Below, piece by piece: positions 1 through 7,182 of a stretch of DNA of 34,119 nt; position 1 is the stretch's first letter, and every line of letters begins with the position of its first letter. The notes below the pieces were generated by a model. The model made no database searches. It worked only from the letters and a program-made list of their open reading frames with translations, and had not been told where the DNA came from. A program made the position numbers and the translations under genes. The stretch is from Treponema sp. (lineage in GTDB: Bacteria > Spirochaetota > Spirochaetia > Treponematales > Treponemataceae), in assembly GCA_017468745.1 (NCBI GenBank), contig JAFUHS010000155.1, positions 1-34,119 of the forward strand. Reading direction: 5' to 3'.

Positions 1-30
1 CTTAAAACTAGAAATAACGCCGAAAAAATC

Positions 31-70
31 GCTCCAGATAGCCCCAAATAATCCCAAATAGCCCCGGAAA
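31..70. repeat. Four imperfect tandem decamers
   Basis: Four consecutive 10-nt units can be read: gctccagata, gccccaaata, atcccaaata, gccccggaaa. The second and third differ at two positions. It lies outside any recognised gene and resembles in period, though not in sequence, the decameric repeats near 17928, 27831, 30796 and 33867. Confidence 0.6.
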
Positions 71-132
71 AAATGTCACTTTTTCCTATAATTTTTCATC
101 AAAATTTTTTGAAAATGACAATTGATTAGATT

Positions 133-168
133 AAAAGCACTGGTCTTTATGGCTGGTGCTTTTTTTTT
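133..168 (+). terminator. Rho-independent terminator of an upstream gene
   Basis: AGCACTGGTC (136-145) pairs with GGCTGGTGCT (151-160) over ten base pairs, four of them G-U, around a TTTAT loop. Eight T follow (161-168). It would end a plus-strand transcript that starts outside the window. Confidence 0.75.
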
Positions 169-288
169 ATATAATTATTTTATTGAAAATTATGTCTGTT
201 TTGTCTAAAAACCTGTTTGTTTTAATCCAAAATCTTAAAAAAATCCTTAAATTTTTGTAAATTATAGCTGAATAGTGCAAATATTGCG

Positions 289-318
289 ATGAAAATAATT
301 TTCCGACATCGATATACT
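289..318 (+). promoter_or_regulatory. Candidate promoter of the pectate lyase gene
   Basis: TATACT at 313-318 is a good -10 match. The matching -35 zone (about 289-296, TGAAAA) is weak. Transcription from here would give a leader of about 75 nt ending in the strong ribosome site before the GTG at 401. Weak -35 elements are common for regulated genes, but no operator is identified. Confidence 0.35.
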
Positions 319-400
319 ACGATTAGAAAAAGTTTATGTCAAAATTTTGTGAAGTAGTTAATCTGCTTCAATTTGTTCCAATTTCAAAAAGGGGGAAATT

Positions 401-3217
401 GTGAAAAAAGTTTTCAAAAAAATATCGGGCGTAATCGCTTCAGGCTTGATGCTTTTTGCGGTTGCTTGTTCTGTGGATTCCAGCGATGATTCATCTACTG
501 CTCCAAGTGTTAATACGGGAAGCGGCCCGTCTGTTAATCCTGAGGATAATTCAGGTTCAGAAAGCAGTAGTAATTCGGGAACGACTCCTGTAACTCCAGG
601 TGGAACTGGCGCAACGGATGTTATGGATACTCCGACTGCCGCAGATGTTTCAAATGCAGAAGTGAAAATCGTAAAATCAGAAGGCTGGCTCAACAGTGCT
701 TATATCATCTTTGAGCAGGTTGAGGGCGCGACATACAAGGTTCTATGCGATGATGTTGAAATCGACGCTCCTCTCATCCGTTACTACGATACATACACAT
801 ACTACGAACAGAGCGAAGACGCGGATCTGCAGGTGACATGGACAAAAAAGACCCTCTCGAAGGTAGTCCGCGCCGACGCCCTCGGACTCGCTGCCGGTGA
901 GCATACGATGAAGGTTTGTGCGGTTGGGACTGAAAACACAAGCAGCTATTCTACAGCTACGATGAAGGTCATCGACCACGATAGGAGCGGATTTGCCTTC
1001 GCGCCGGAAGCAACAACGACACCTGGCGCATACAAGGCTGACGGAACGCTAAAAGACGGTGCCATCGTTATCTACCTTACTCAGGGAAACAAAAAGACTT
1101 TAACTGCCACAATCGGTGGAAAGTCATACACTGGCATTCAGGAAATCACGCAGGCAATCAAGACTAAGAACACTAAAAATCCTATCGACATCCGCATTGT
1201 CGGAACTGTGACGGCCGAGAGCAACGACCTCTCATGCGCCGACATGAAGTCAGCTTACGCCCTTGGCGTGAAGGAGGCTTCACAGGTCACAATTGAGGGT
1301 GTCGGACATGATGCCACACTGTACAAGGCTGGTGTCGCGGCCTTCAAATGCGACTATATCGAGATAGCGAACCTCGGCCTCATGAAGTGGGGCGGCGGCG
1401 GAGATGGAGACGGAATCTCCCTCAAAGAGGACAGCTACGCATGGGTCCACAACTGCGACTACTTCTACGGAGACGCGGGCGGAGACGCTGACCAGGCCAA
1501 GGGCGACGGCTCAATGGACTTGAAGGACGACTCCAACCATGTAACGATTTCCTACAATCACTTCTGGGACTCTGGAAAAATGTCTCTCTGCGGAATGAAG
1601 AGCGAATCAGGCCCAAACTGGATTACATACCACCACAACTGGTTTGACCACTCGGATTCTCGCCACCCTCGTGTACGCACAATGACGGTTCATGTCTACA
1701 ACAACTACTTCGACGGAAACTCAAAATACGGAGTCGGAGCGGCTTATAAATCAAATATCTTCGTTGAGCAGAACTTCTTCCGTGACGCCCACGACCCGAT
1801 GATGTCTAGTATGCAGGGAACCGATGCGCAGGGCGGCGGAACTTTCTCTGAAGAGGACGGCGGAGTCATCAAGGCCTACAATAACAAGTTCGTTCAGAAC
1901 AACAAATATCAGAAATTCCAGTTCATCACGAACAAATACGACTACACGAACAATGTCGCCGTTTCTGAGCCTGAGACACACACAGAAAGTCTTGGAACTG
2001 ACAACGGTGACGGAACTTACACAGTTTACAGCTGGGCGTATGGTGACGCATTCCCGTCATTCATCACAAAAAGTGCCGCAGTTGACAAGGAAGATGGTTC
2101 TGGAACAAAGCAGTATTACCAGATTTCAAAGGAAAAGACTGGATTCACTCTTACTGTTCCTGCAAACGCTTCAAAAGTGATTGTTACGGCAAAATCCGCT
2201 TCAAGCGGCGTTGCTTCTGCTACATTGAAGATTGGTGGCGTGAGCCAGACTGTTACAGATGCAAACTATCCTGAATACACATTTGATGTAAGCTCTCTTT
2301 CTTCGACAAGTCTCGATGTCGTAGCTGGAAAGGAAGGCTCAATCAATATTAAATCTATGAAGGTTATCGCTCCGACGGCATGGGAGACAACCTACACCAC
2401 TGGCTTCTCTTTGAGCGACATCGACGCATACGAAGTCGACAACCGCTCTGACCAGGTTCCTGCGACAGTAAAGGCAAAGCAGGGCGGGGTAACATACTCG
2501 AACTTCGATGTTGAAAAGGGTGACAGCGGCATGGGAATCAAAATCGCCGTCACAGACCCTGACACTGCGAAGTCAAATGTCCTCAAATACTCTGGCCGCC
2601 ACGCAAGCGACTACTACTTCAACTTCACGAACTCCGTCGACGACGCAAGCTATGCATTGAATACGACATTGAACAATGAAGTTCTTGCCTATAAGAGCGG
2701 AATGGTAAAAATTCAGGGGATGGCTGCAAGTTCTGGTGGAACTGGCGGAGATGGAGATTCAGGCAGCACTGGCGGCGAATCAGGCGGAGATAGCGGAAAT
2801 ACGGAAACAACGACACCGGCTGTATCAGCAGGGGCGACTATCTGTTCTTTTACAAAAGATGGTGCAAGTGACTCTGCGTTTACTGTTGCAGGAAGTATCG
2901 CAACTGATAAAGGTTCATATACTGTAGGGTCGAATACTTACAGCGTATGTGTTAAGCTTGATTCAAAGGGAAGCATAACTTTCACGACCGACAGAGAACT
3001 TACGCTTACGGTTTATATGAAAGTCAAGAAAACTTCTGAAATTCAAGTTGCAATAGATGGTACAAATCAAACTTTGATAGGTGGTTCTACAGGTGCTTCT
3101 TCATCCAGTGCCACAACAGAGCAGTATTATTACACGGCAAAAATTACAGCGGGCTCTCACACTATTGCGAAAGGAAAAGGCGAAACTTATTTGTTTGCAA
3201 TTGCGCTAAGCGACTAG
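401..3217 (+). CDS. Secreted pectate lyase lipoprotein, polysaccharide lyase family 1
   Basis: The product cleaves polygalacturonate by Ca-dependent beta-elimination, most likely at the cell surface. The GTG start is set by AGGGGG just upstream and by a lipoprotein signal peptide (KK near the N-terminus, hydrophobic core, AVAC with Cys23). A Ser/Gly/Thr/Pro-rich linker follows (about 24-75). The PL1 beta-helix core is seen in GDGSMDLKDDSNHVTISYN (368-386, Asp369/Asp373 in the Ca site region), HHNWF (411-415) and RHPRVR (421-426). By PL1 precedent Arg421 should be the catalytic base, with Arg426 and Lys393 binding substrate. The roughly 500 residues after about 440 hold one or more probable beta-sandwich modules, a Gly/Ser/Asp linker (about 775-805) and a C-terminal module (about 810-938) that may bind carbohydrate. 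At 938 residues it is much longer than single-domain PL1 enzymes. The core is richer in GC than the C-terminal module. It is followed by a terminator, so it is probably monocistronic. Confidence 0.93.
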   Translation: MKKVFKKISGVIASGLMLFAVACSVDSSDDSSTAPSVNTGSGPSVNPEDNSGSESSSNSGTTPVTPGGTGATDVMDTPTAADVSNAEVKIVKSEGWLNSAYIIFEQVEGATYKVLCDDVEIDAPLIRYYDTYTYYEQSEDADLQVTWTKKTLSKVVRADALGLAAGEHTMKVCAVGTENTSSYSTATMKVIDHDRSGFAFAPEATTTPGAYKADGTLKDGAIVIYLTQGNKKTLTATIGGKSYTGIQEITQAIKTKNTKNPIDIRIVGTVTAESNDLSCADMKSAYALGVKEASQVTIEGVGHDATLYKAGVAAFKCDYIEIANLGLMKWGGGGDGDGISLKEDSYAWVHNCDYFYGDAGGDADQAKGDGSMDLKDDSNHVTISYNHFWDSGKMSLCGMKSESGPNWITYHHNWFDHSDSRHPRVRTMTVHVYNNYFDGNSKYGVGAAYKSNIFVEQNFFRDAHDPMMSSMQGTDAQGGGTFSEEDGGVIKAYNNKFVQNNKYQKFQFITNKYDYTNNVAVSEPETHTESLGTDNGDGTYTVYSWAYGDAFPSFITKSAAVDKEDGSGTKQYYQISKEKTGFTLTVPANASKVIVTAKSASSGVASATLKIGGVSQTVTDANYPEYTFDVSSLSSTSLDVVAGKEGSINIKSMKVIAPTAWETTYTTGFSLSDIDAYEVDNRSDQVPATVKAKQGGVTYSNFDVEKGDSGMGIKIAVTDPDTAKSNVLKYSGRHASDYYFNFTNSVDDASYALNTTLNNEVLAYKSGMVKIQGMAASSGGTGGDGDSGSTGGESGGDSGNTETTTPAVSAGATICSFTKDGASDSAFTVAGSIATDKGSYTVGSNTYSVCVKLDSKGSITFTTDRELTLTVYMKVKKTSEIQVAIDGTNQTLIGGSTGASSSSATTEQYYYTAKITAGSHTIAKGKGETYLFAIALSD

Positions 3218-3249
3218 GCCAGTAAATATCTTTTAATCAGAGAGTTTTT

Positions 3250-3284
3250 CCCCTGTCTGCTCTTTTGCGGGCAGGGGATTTTTT
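3250..3284 (+). terminator. Rho-independent terminator after pectate lyase
   Basis: CCCCTGTCTGC (3250-3260) pairs with GCGGGCAGGGG (3267-3277) over eleven base pairs including G-U, loop TCTTTT, then a T-run at 3279-3284. It lies 33 nt after the stop codon. The minus-strand side lacks a T-run, so it should act mainly on the plus strand. Confidence 0.9.
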
Positions 3285-3338
3285 GAAAACAAGGCAGTCA
3301 GAAAAAATCCTTTCTTCGAATTGCAGTCTATTCGTTTT

Positions 3339-4877
3339 TTATAAATTTTTTATTTTCTTGAACAATGCTTCCAGCTTAGAAAAGTCCTTTTTCCCAGGAG
3401 TTGCCTCAACTCCACTTGCCACATCAATTAGTTCTGGTTTGAATTTATCAATGATTTGACTGACATTTTCAGGGCTAATGCCGCCTGCAAGCCAGAGTTT
3501 TGTCTTTTGACTTACTTTTTCCACAAGGAGATCTGCTATCCGCTCTCCTGTTCCTCCGATTTGATTTCCGACTCTAGCGTCGATTAAGATTCTAGGCTCT
3601 CCTTCCTGGCGGATTTCATCGATTTTTGACAAATTTTCCTCACTTGCGATATTGACTACGGCGTAGTGAGGAATTTCCTTTTTCGTAAAAGATGAATAGC
3701 AGTCTGTGCCATGGAGCTGGATAAAATCGAGATTGCCGTCTTTGATGGCCGCGAATGCTTTTTCTGCGTCGCTTGTGTCTGTTTCAACGATGACTCCTAC
3801 CAGACGGACTTTTTCCCGTAGACCGGCCTTTTTGAGGGATTCGACGATTTGAGGCAGGTCAGATGGATTGATTTTTCGGGGGGATTTTTCCCAGAAGATG
3901 AAACCCAAAAAGTCTGCTCCTAGTGAGGCTGCCTTGACAGCGTCTTTTTCGTTTGTGATGCCGCATATTTTTACAAAAGGTCGGGAACTTCCTTCTTTAT
4001 GTTTTTCCTGTAATCTTTGGGCGTAACGATTCCATTCTTTTGCGTTAAGAGTTTCTTTTGATTCAACGAAGGCCGATACCAGTTTTCCCGCCTGATCGGG
4101 ATTTTTTGCGGCGGCCTCTCCCAAAAGCATTGCTGAAAAACCTAGACTGCCTGCAAAATAGGCGGCTTTTGGAGTGCGAATTCCGCTTTCAAAGACAACG
4201 CGCGTGTCTTGTCCGGCGATTGCTTTGATTTCCTGCATAAGTGCGGTCGGGGTGAGAAGGTCGATGCTGAAATTTTTAAGATCGCGTGCGTTCACTCCGC
4301 AGACAATAAAATCCGTGCTGACATTTTTTACCACTTCTGAAAGTTTCTTCAGGTCCTCTTCAAGGCGAAGCTCTATAAGGGCAGTGATTCCCAGTTCCTG
4401 ACATTTTTTTGCCATTTCGACTATTGTTTTTGTGTCGAGAATTCGGGCAATTAAAAGAACGGCGTCCGCTCCGCAGCGACAGGCTATTTCAACTTCATCG
4501 GCAGAAAGCAAAAAATCTTTTCGTAAAATCGCTGGTGGTTTTGTGCCGTGCTTGGAAGCATATTCATCGACGGCGGCACAGGCTTTTTTTAAGTCTTCGA
4601 GCTTTCCCTTGAAATAGTGTTCTTCGGTAAGAACGGAAATCGCGCTTGTTCCGGCTCTTGCGTATGCTTTTGCTGTGGAATCTGTATCTAAATCAGGGGC
4701 AATATCACCTTTGCTGGGGGATGCTCGTTTTATTTCGAGAATAACTCCTTTTTTGCCTTTTGGAATGAATGGTGAGACGGCTCTTGTGCGTTTTTCTGGA
4801 ATTACAAAGCCCAAGGTTACTGATTTTTCTTTTATATCTTTCTTTCGCTGTTCAACGATTTCATCAAGAATGTTCAT
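3339..4877 (-). CDS. trpCF: Bifunctional indole-3-glycerol phosphate synthase / phosphoribosylanthranilate isomerase
   Basis: The two domains carry out consecutive steps of tryptophan synthesis: PRA isomerase (TrpF) and IGP synthase (TrpC). The TrpC half covers about 1-265, with EIKRASPSKG (Glu48, Lys50, Ser53) and RKDF (Lys120). The TrpF half covers about 300-512, with KICGIT (Cys305, the expected general base), LHGTD and ILIDARVGNQIGGTG (Asp433, expected general acid). Domain order is as in the E. coli fusion, but 512 residues is longer than the enterobacterial one (about 450). No other trp gene is next to it. The ATG at 4877 has no Shine-Dalgarno; a TGC-TAGACT extended -10 ends 6 nt before it, so the message may be leaderless. 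Confidence 0.95.
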   Translation of the reverse strand: MNILDEIVEQRKKDIKEKSVTLGFVIPEKRTRAVSPFIPKGKKGVILEIKRASPSKGDIAPDLDTDSTAKAYARAGTSAISVLTEEHYFKGKLEDLKKACAAVDEYASKHGTKPPAILRKDFLLSADEVEIACRCGADAVLLIARILDTKTIVEMAKKCQELGITALIELRLEEDLKKLSEVVKNVSTDFIVCGVNARDLKNFSIDLLTPTALMQEIKAIAGQDTRVVFESGIRTPKAAYFAGSLGFSAMLLGEAAAKNPDQAGKLVSAFVESKETLNAKEWNRYAQRLQEKHKEGSSRPFVKICGITNEKDAVKAASLGADFLGFIFWEKSPRKINPSDLPQIVESLKKAGLREKVRLVGVIVETDTSDAEKAFAAIKDGNLDFIQLHGTDCYSSFTKKEIPHYAVVNIASEENLSKIDEIRQEGEPRILIDARVGNQIGGTGERIADLLVEKVSQKTKLWLAGGISPENVSQIIDKFKPELIDVASGVEATPGKKDFSKLEALFKKIKNL

Positions 4878-4883
4878 GAGGAA

Positions 4884-4912
4884 AGTCTAGCATAATTCAA
4901 GAAAAGTTTCTA
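4884..4912 (-). promoter_or_regulatory. Promoter of trpCF, probably leaderless
   Basis: Read on the minus strand: TAGAAA (-35, opposite 4907-4912), 17-nt spacer, extended -10 TGC-TAGACT (-10 opposite 4884-4889), then 6 nt to ATG. The expected transcription start falls on or next to the start codon. Confidence 0.5.
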
Positions 4913-4923
4913 TAGATAGAAAC
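4906..4923. repeat. 18-nt palindrome between mgtC end and trpCF promoter
   Basis: GTTTCTATAGATAGAAAC is symmetrical at 16 of 18 positions. On the minus strand it is followed by TTTTCTT, so it could be a weak terminator for the mgtC transcript. It also covers the -35 of trpCF and could be an operator. The sequence does not decide between the two. Confidence 0.5.
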
Positions 4924-4924
4924 A

Positions 4925-5641
4925 TTAAATTTCCTCAATATGATAGATGTAGTCCAGTGTTGAAAGGGCATCTATGATTTCTTTGTGAGTCTTGTATTTT
5001 TTCAATTCTTCGCTGGAGATTGTGATTGCGATTGAATAGACGCTGAGGCCTGAATTCGCATAAGCCGGGTTCATTTCGATTGCGTCGATGGTCAGTCCTA
5101 ATTTTCGGATTGTTGTGACGAAATTCTGCAGGTTGAGGCTGTTTTTAAGTTCAAGGTGGATTTCAAAGTGATTTGAATGGTTTTTGAGGTAAAATTCCAG
5201 AATAGGCAGCTTTGAAAGGCAGAGAAGCAGGGTTAAAAAAGTGATTGCCGTGATTGTGTACAGGCCGGCTCCGACTGCAAGACCTAAAATGCAGCTTCCC
5301 CAGAGGGAAACCGCCGTGGTAAGCCCCATGATTTGGTTTCGTGAAGAAAAAAATAAGGTTCTGGTGGCGATTCTTGCCGCCGAAACGATGGCCAGAGCCG
5401 AAAGAAGAAAAAATTGCCCGCCGAAAATGCTGTTCATGTAGAGGTCTATGAGCATTACGACCGTTCCTGACAGCGTGACTATAATGAATGTGCGGAAGCC
5501 TGCCGAGTGCCGTTTGCTGGAGCGTTCCCAGCCGATCAGGGCGGAAAGCAGGACGGAGAGGATTATGCGGAAAAAAATTGACCAGCCGTTAAGTTGTGTT
5601 GACCAGCTTCCCAGCAAGGTGGCGATGGGGTCTGTAATCAT
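4925..5641 (-). CDS. MgtC/SapB family membrane protein
   Basis: MgtC-family proteins help cells cope with low Mg and, in some bacteria, modulate ATP synthase or transporters; the biochemical role is unsettled. Seen here: an N-terminal MgtC signature (residues about 25-60, ALIGWERSSKRHSAGFRTF), about five hydrophobic helices to residue about 150, then a soluble C-terminal region (about 155-238) of the size of the ACT-like domain found in many members. Its ATG overlaps the stop of the antiporter gene by 4 nt (ATGA), so the two are translationally coupled and likely work together in ion homeostasis. At 238 residues the length is typical for members with the C-terminal domain. Confidence 0.85.
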   Translation of the reverse strand: MITDPIATLLGSWSTQLNGWSIFFRIILSVLLSALIGWERSSKRHSAGFRTFIIVTLSGTVVMLIDLYMNSIFGGQFFLLSALAIVSAARIATRTLFFSSRNQIMGLTTAVSLWGSCILGLAVGAGLYTITAITFLTLLLCLSKLPILEFYLKNHSNHFEIHLELKNSLNLQNFVTTIRKLGLTIDAIEMNPAYANSGLSVYSIAITISSEELKKYKTHKEIIDALSTLDYIYHIEEI

Positions 5642-7110
5642 GATTTTCTCCTTTTTCGGACGACTTCCTTGAGATTTTGTTTTTGAACTTCACCCCAGAA
5701 GGCAATGTTGCTGTTTTCTGCGGCTTCCGTGAAGGCTTCTTCTGCCTCGTTTATGGTGTGGGCCGGAAGTTCCTTTTGAATTTTTTGTATGCGGTCGATT
5801 AAAAGCTCAACCTGGGATTTTTCTTTGCCGTCGGCTGTCTTTTCGCTGACCTGAACCAAATCTTCCAGCCTGGTTGAGTAAGATTTTGAAAGATAGAGGG
5901 AGAGTTTTGCTGAGGCAGGGCCAATCAGTTCATATAGGACGCTGGAGGCAAGAATTATCGTTTCAAGGGCATTTCCCGTCTCGCCGCCTAGAGTCCTTGC
6001 TCCAAGGGCGGCCAGACCGATTGCGACTCCAGCCTGGGGAATAAGGGCAAGCCCCAGATAGTTTCTGGTTTCTTTTGGCTTTTTTGCCATAAGACAGCCC
6101 AAAAAGGATCCGGCATATTTTCCGACTATGCGGATGATAAAATAAAGGACTCCGATTAAAAGCAGGGGAGAAGAGCCGATTGCCCCGCTGGCATTCACCA
6201 GAGCCTCCAGGTCGAAGCTCATTCCTGAGCGCACGAAGAACATAAGTAAAAATGGCGGAGAAAAATAATTGAGCTGCTTGAAGAGTTTGTCGTCATCAGT
6301 CATGTTGATGTAGACCGTTCCCATGGACATGCAGCCCAAAAGGGGTGAAATCTCAAAAATCGTGCAGATTCCGCAGAAGGCGAACAAAAGCGCCACCGAA
6401 ATAATAAGGCGGTTGTCGCTGGATCTGGTCTTTGGCTTTACGAGAAGGACAAGGGCAACGCCGAAAACTCCACCTAAAAAAAGGACAAGGGCGTTTGTGA
6501 GAATGGGGGTGAAAACTCTCCAAAGAGAAAAAGCCTCTCCTGTGGCGGAATGAAGGGCAATGGAAATGGCTACGCTGTAGGCCAAAAGACCTACGATGTC
6601 ATCAAGGGCGACGACCTGTAAAAGTGTCTCAACGAAATCTCCTTTTGCACCTGTCTGCCTTATTGTCATCATCGTGGATGCGGGAGCCGTGGCCGAGGCT
6701 AGGGCAGCGAGCACGATGGAGAAGGCCAAATTTAAGTGAAGAATGAAAAATGTGAGGATAAAGACCAGCAGGGAGGCAAGTAAAGCCTCTGCCAGTGTGA
6801 TAATAATGACTTTGCTGCCGTTTTTTTTAAGCACATCAAGACGGAAGAATTGCCCCGTTGAAAATGCGATGAAGGCCAGGGCAATGTCTGGCAAGAATTC
6901 TGTTCCATTGATAATCGGCTTTGGAACGAGATTCAGACAATAAGGACCGATAAGAATTCCAGCCACGATATAAGCCGTTACATTTGGCAGATGCAGCCTT
7001 TTCGTAATCCGGGTCATCAGAAAGCCCGACATGAGAATAATCGAAATAGAGATAATCGCTGCCGAAACCGAAGAATCCGACAGACCGCCATCATAAAGAA
7101 GCTGAATCAT
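5638..7110 (-). CDS. CPA2-type cation:proton antiporter
   Basis: This membrane protein probably exchanges Na or K for protons. It has about twelve hydrophobic segments over residues 10-420, the RLHLPNVTAYIVAGILIGP pattern of Kef/NapA-type antiporters near the N-terminus, and an Asp pair in the core helix (Asp170-Asp171, VALDDIVGLL). In the family such a pair is typical of electrogenic Na/H exchangers, whereas Kef-type proteins often have Gln-Asp. The last 70 or so residues are hydrophilic and helical, too short for a RCK/TrkA-N domain, so nucleotide gating is unlikely. It is first in a two-gene operon with the MgtC-like gene (4-nt overlap). The start is supported by TATAAT 7 nt upstream and no upstream alternative. 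Confidence 0.88.
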   Translation of the reverse strand: MIQLLYDGGLSDSSVSAAIISISIILMSGFLMTRITKRLHLPNVTAYIVAGILIGPYCLNLVPKPIINGTEFLPDIALAFIAFSTGQFFRLDVLKKNGSKVIIITLAEALLASLLVFILTFFILHLNLAFSIVLAALASATAPASTMMTIRQTGAKGDFVETLLQVVALDDIVGLLAYSVAISIALHSATGEAFSLWRVFTPILTNALVLFLGGVFGVALVLLVKPKTRSSDNRLIISVALLFAFCGICTIFEISPLLGCMSMGTVYINMTDDDKLFKQLNYFSPPFLLMFFVRSGMSFDLEALVNASGAIGSSPLLLIGVLYFIIRIVGKYAGSFLGCLMAKKPKETRNYLGLALIPQAGVAIGLAALGARTLGGETGNALETIILASSVLYELIGPASAKLSLYLSKSYSTRLEDLVQVSEKTADGKEKSQVELLIDRIQKIQKELPAHTINEAEEAFTEAAENSNIAFWGEVQKQNLKEVVRKRRKS

Positions 7111-7117
7111 CCCTTTA

Positions 7118-7146
7118 ATTATAACACGGAAAAGATAAATATGGAA
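7118..7146 (-). promoter_or_regulatory. Promoter of antiporter-mgtC operon, probably leaderless
   Basis: Minus strand: weak -35 TTCCAT (opposite 7141-7146), 17-nt spacer, perfect TATAAT (opposite 7118-7123), then TAAAGGG directly against ATG at 7110. The purine run touches the start codon and is too close to serve as a normal ribosome site. The promoter starts right behind the greA terminator. Confidence 0.55.
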
Positions 7147-7149
7147 AAA

Positions 7150-7175
7150 GAAAAAAAATCCCCGCCTAAGCGGGG
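7150..7175 (-). terminator. Rho-independent terminator after greA
   Basis: On the minus strand CCCCGC (opposite 7170-7175) pairs with GCGGGG (opposite 7160-7165) around TTAG, followed by A and eight T (opposite 7151-7158). It starts a few bases after the greA stop codon. Confidence 0.9.
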
Positions 7176-7182
7176 AAAAGTT

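Larger units (their letters stand above)
1..400. other. AT-rich intergenic leader, no gene seen
   Basis: I see no convincing gene here. Short open frames at the left edge end at 51 and 61 and could be the tail of a gene outside the window. The stretch holds four tandem decamers (31-70), a terminator-like hairpin (133-168) and a candidate promoter for the pectate lyase (about 289-318). The rest is strongly AT-rich. The leader between the candidate promoter and the GTG start at 401 would be about 75 nt, much longer than for most first genes in this window, so post-transcriptional or catabolite control is possible but not shown. Confidence 0.6.

Noticed and set aside
1824-2180. 118-codon open frame inside the pectate lyase gene
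   Set aside because: It is a shifted-frame shadow of the PL1 gene with low-complexity Ser/Thr/Arg sequence and no ribosome site or homology pattern.
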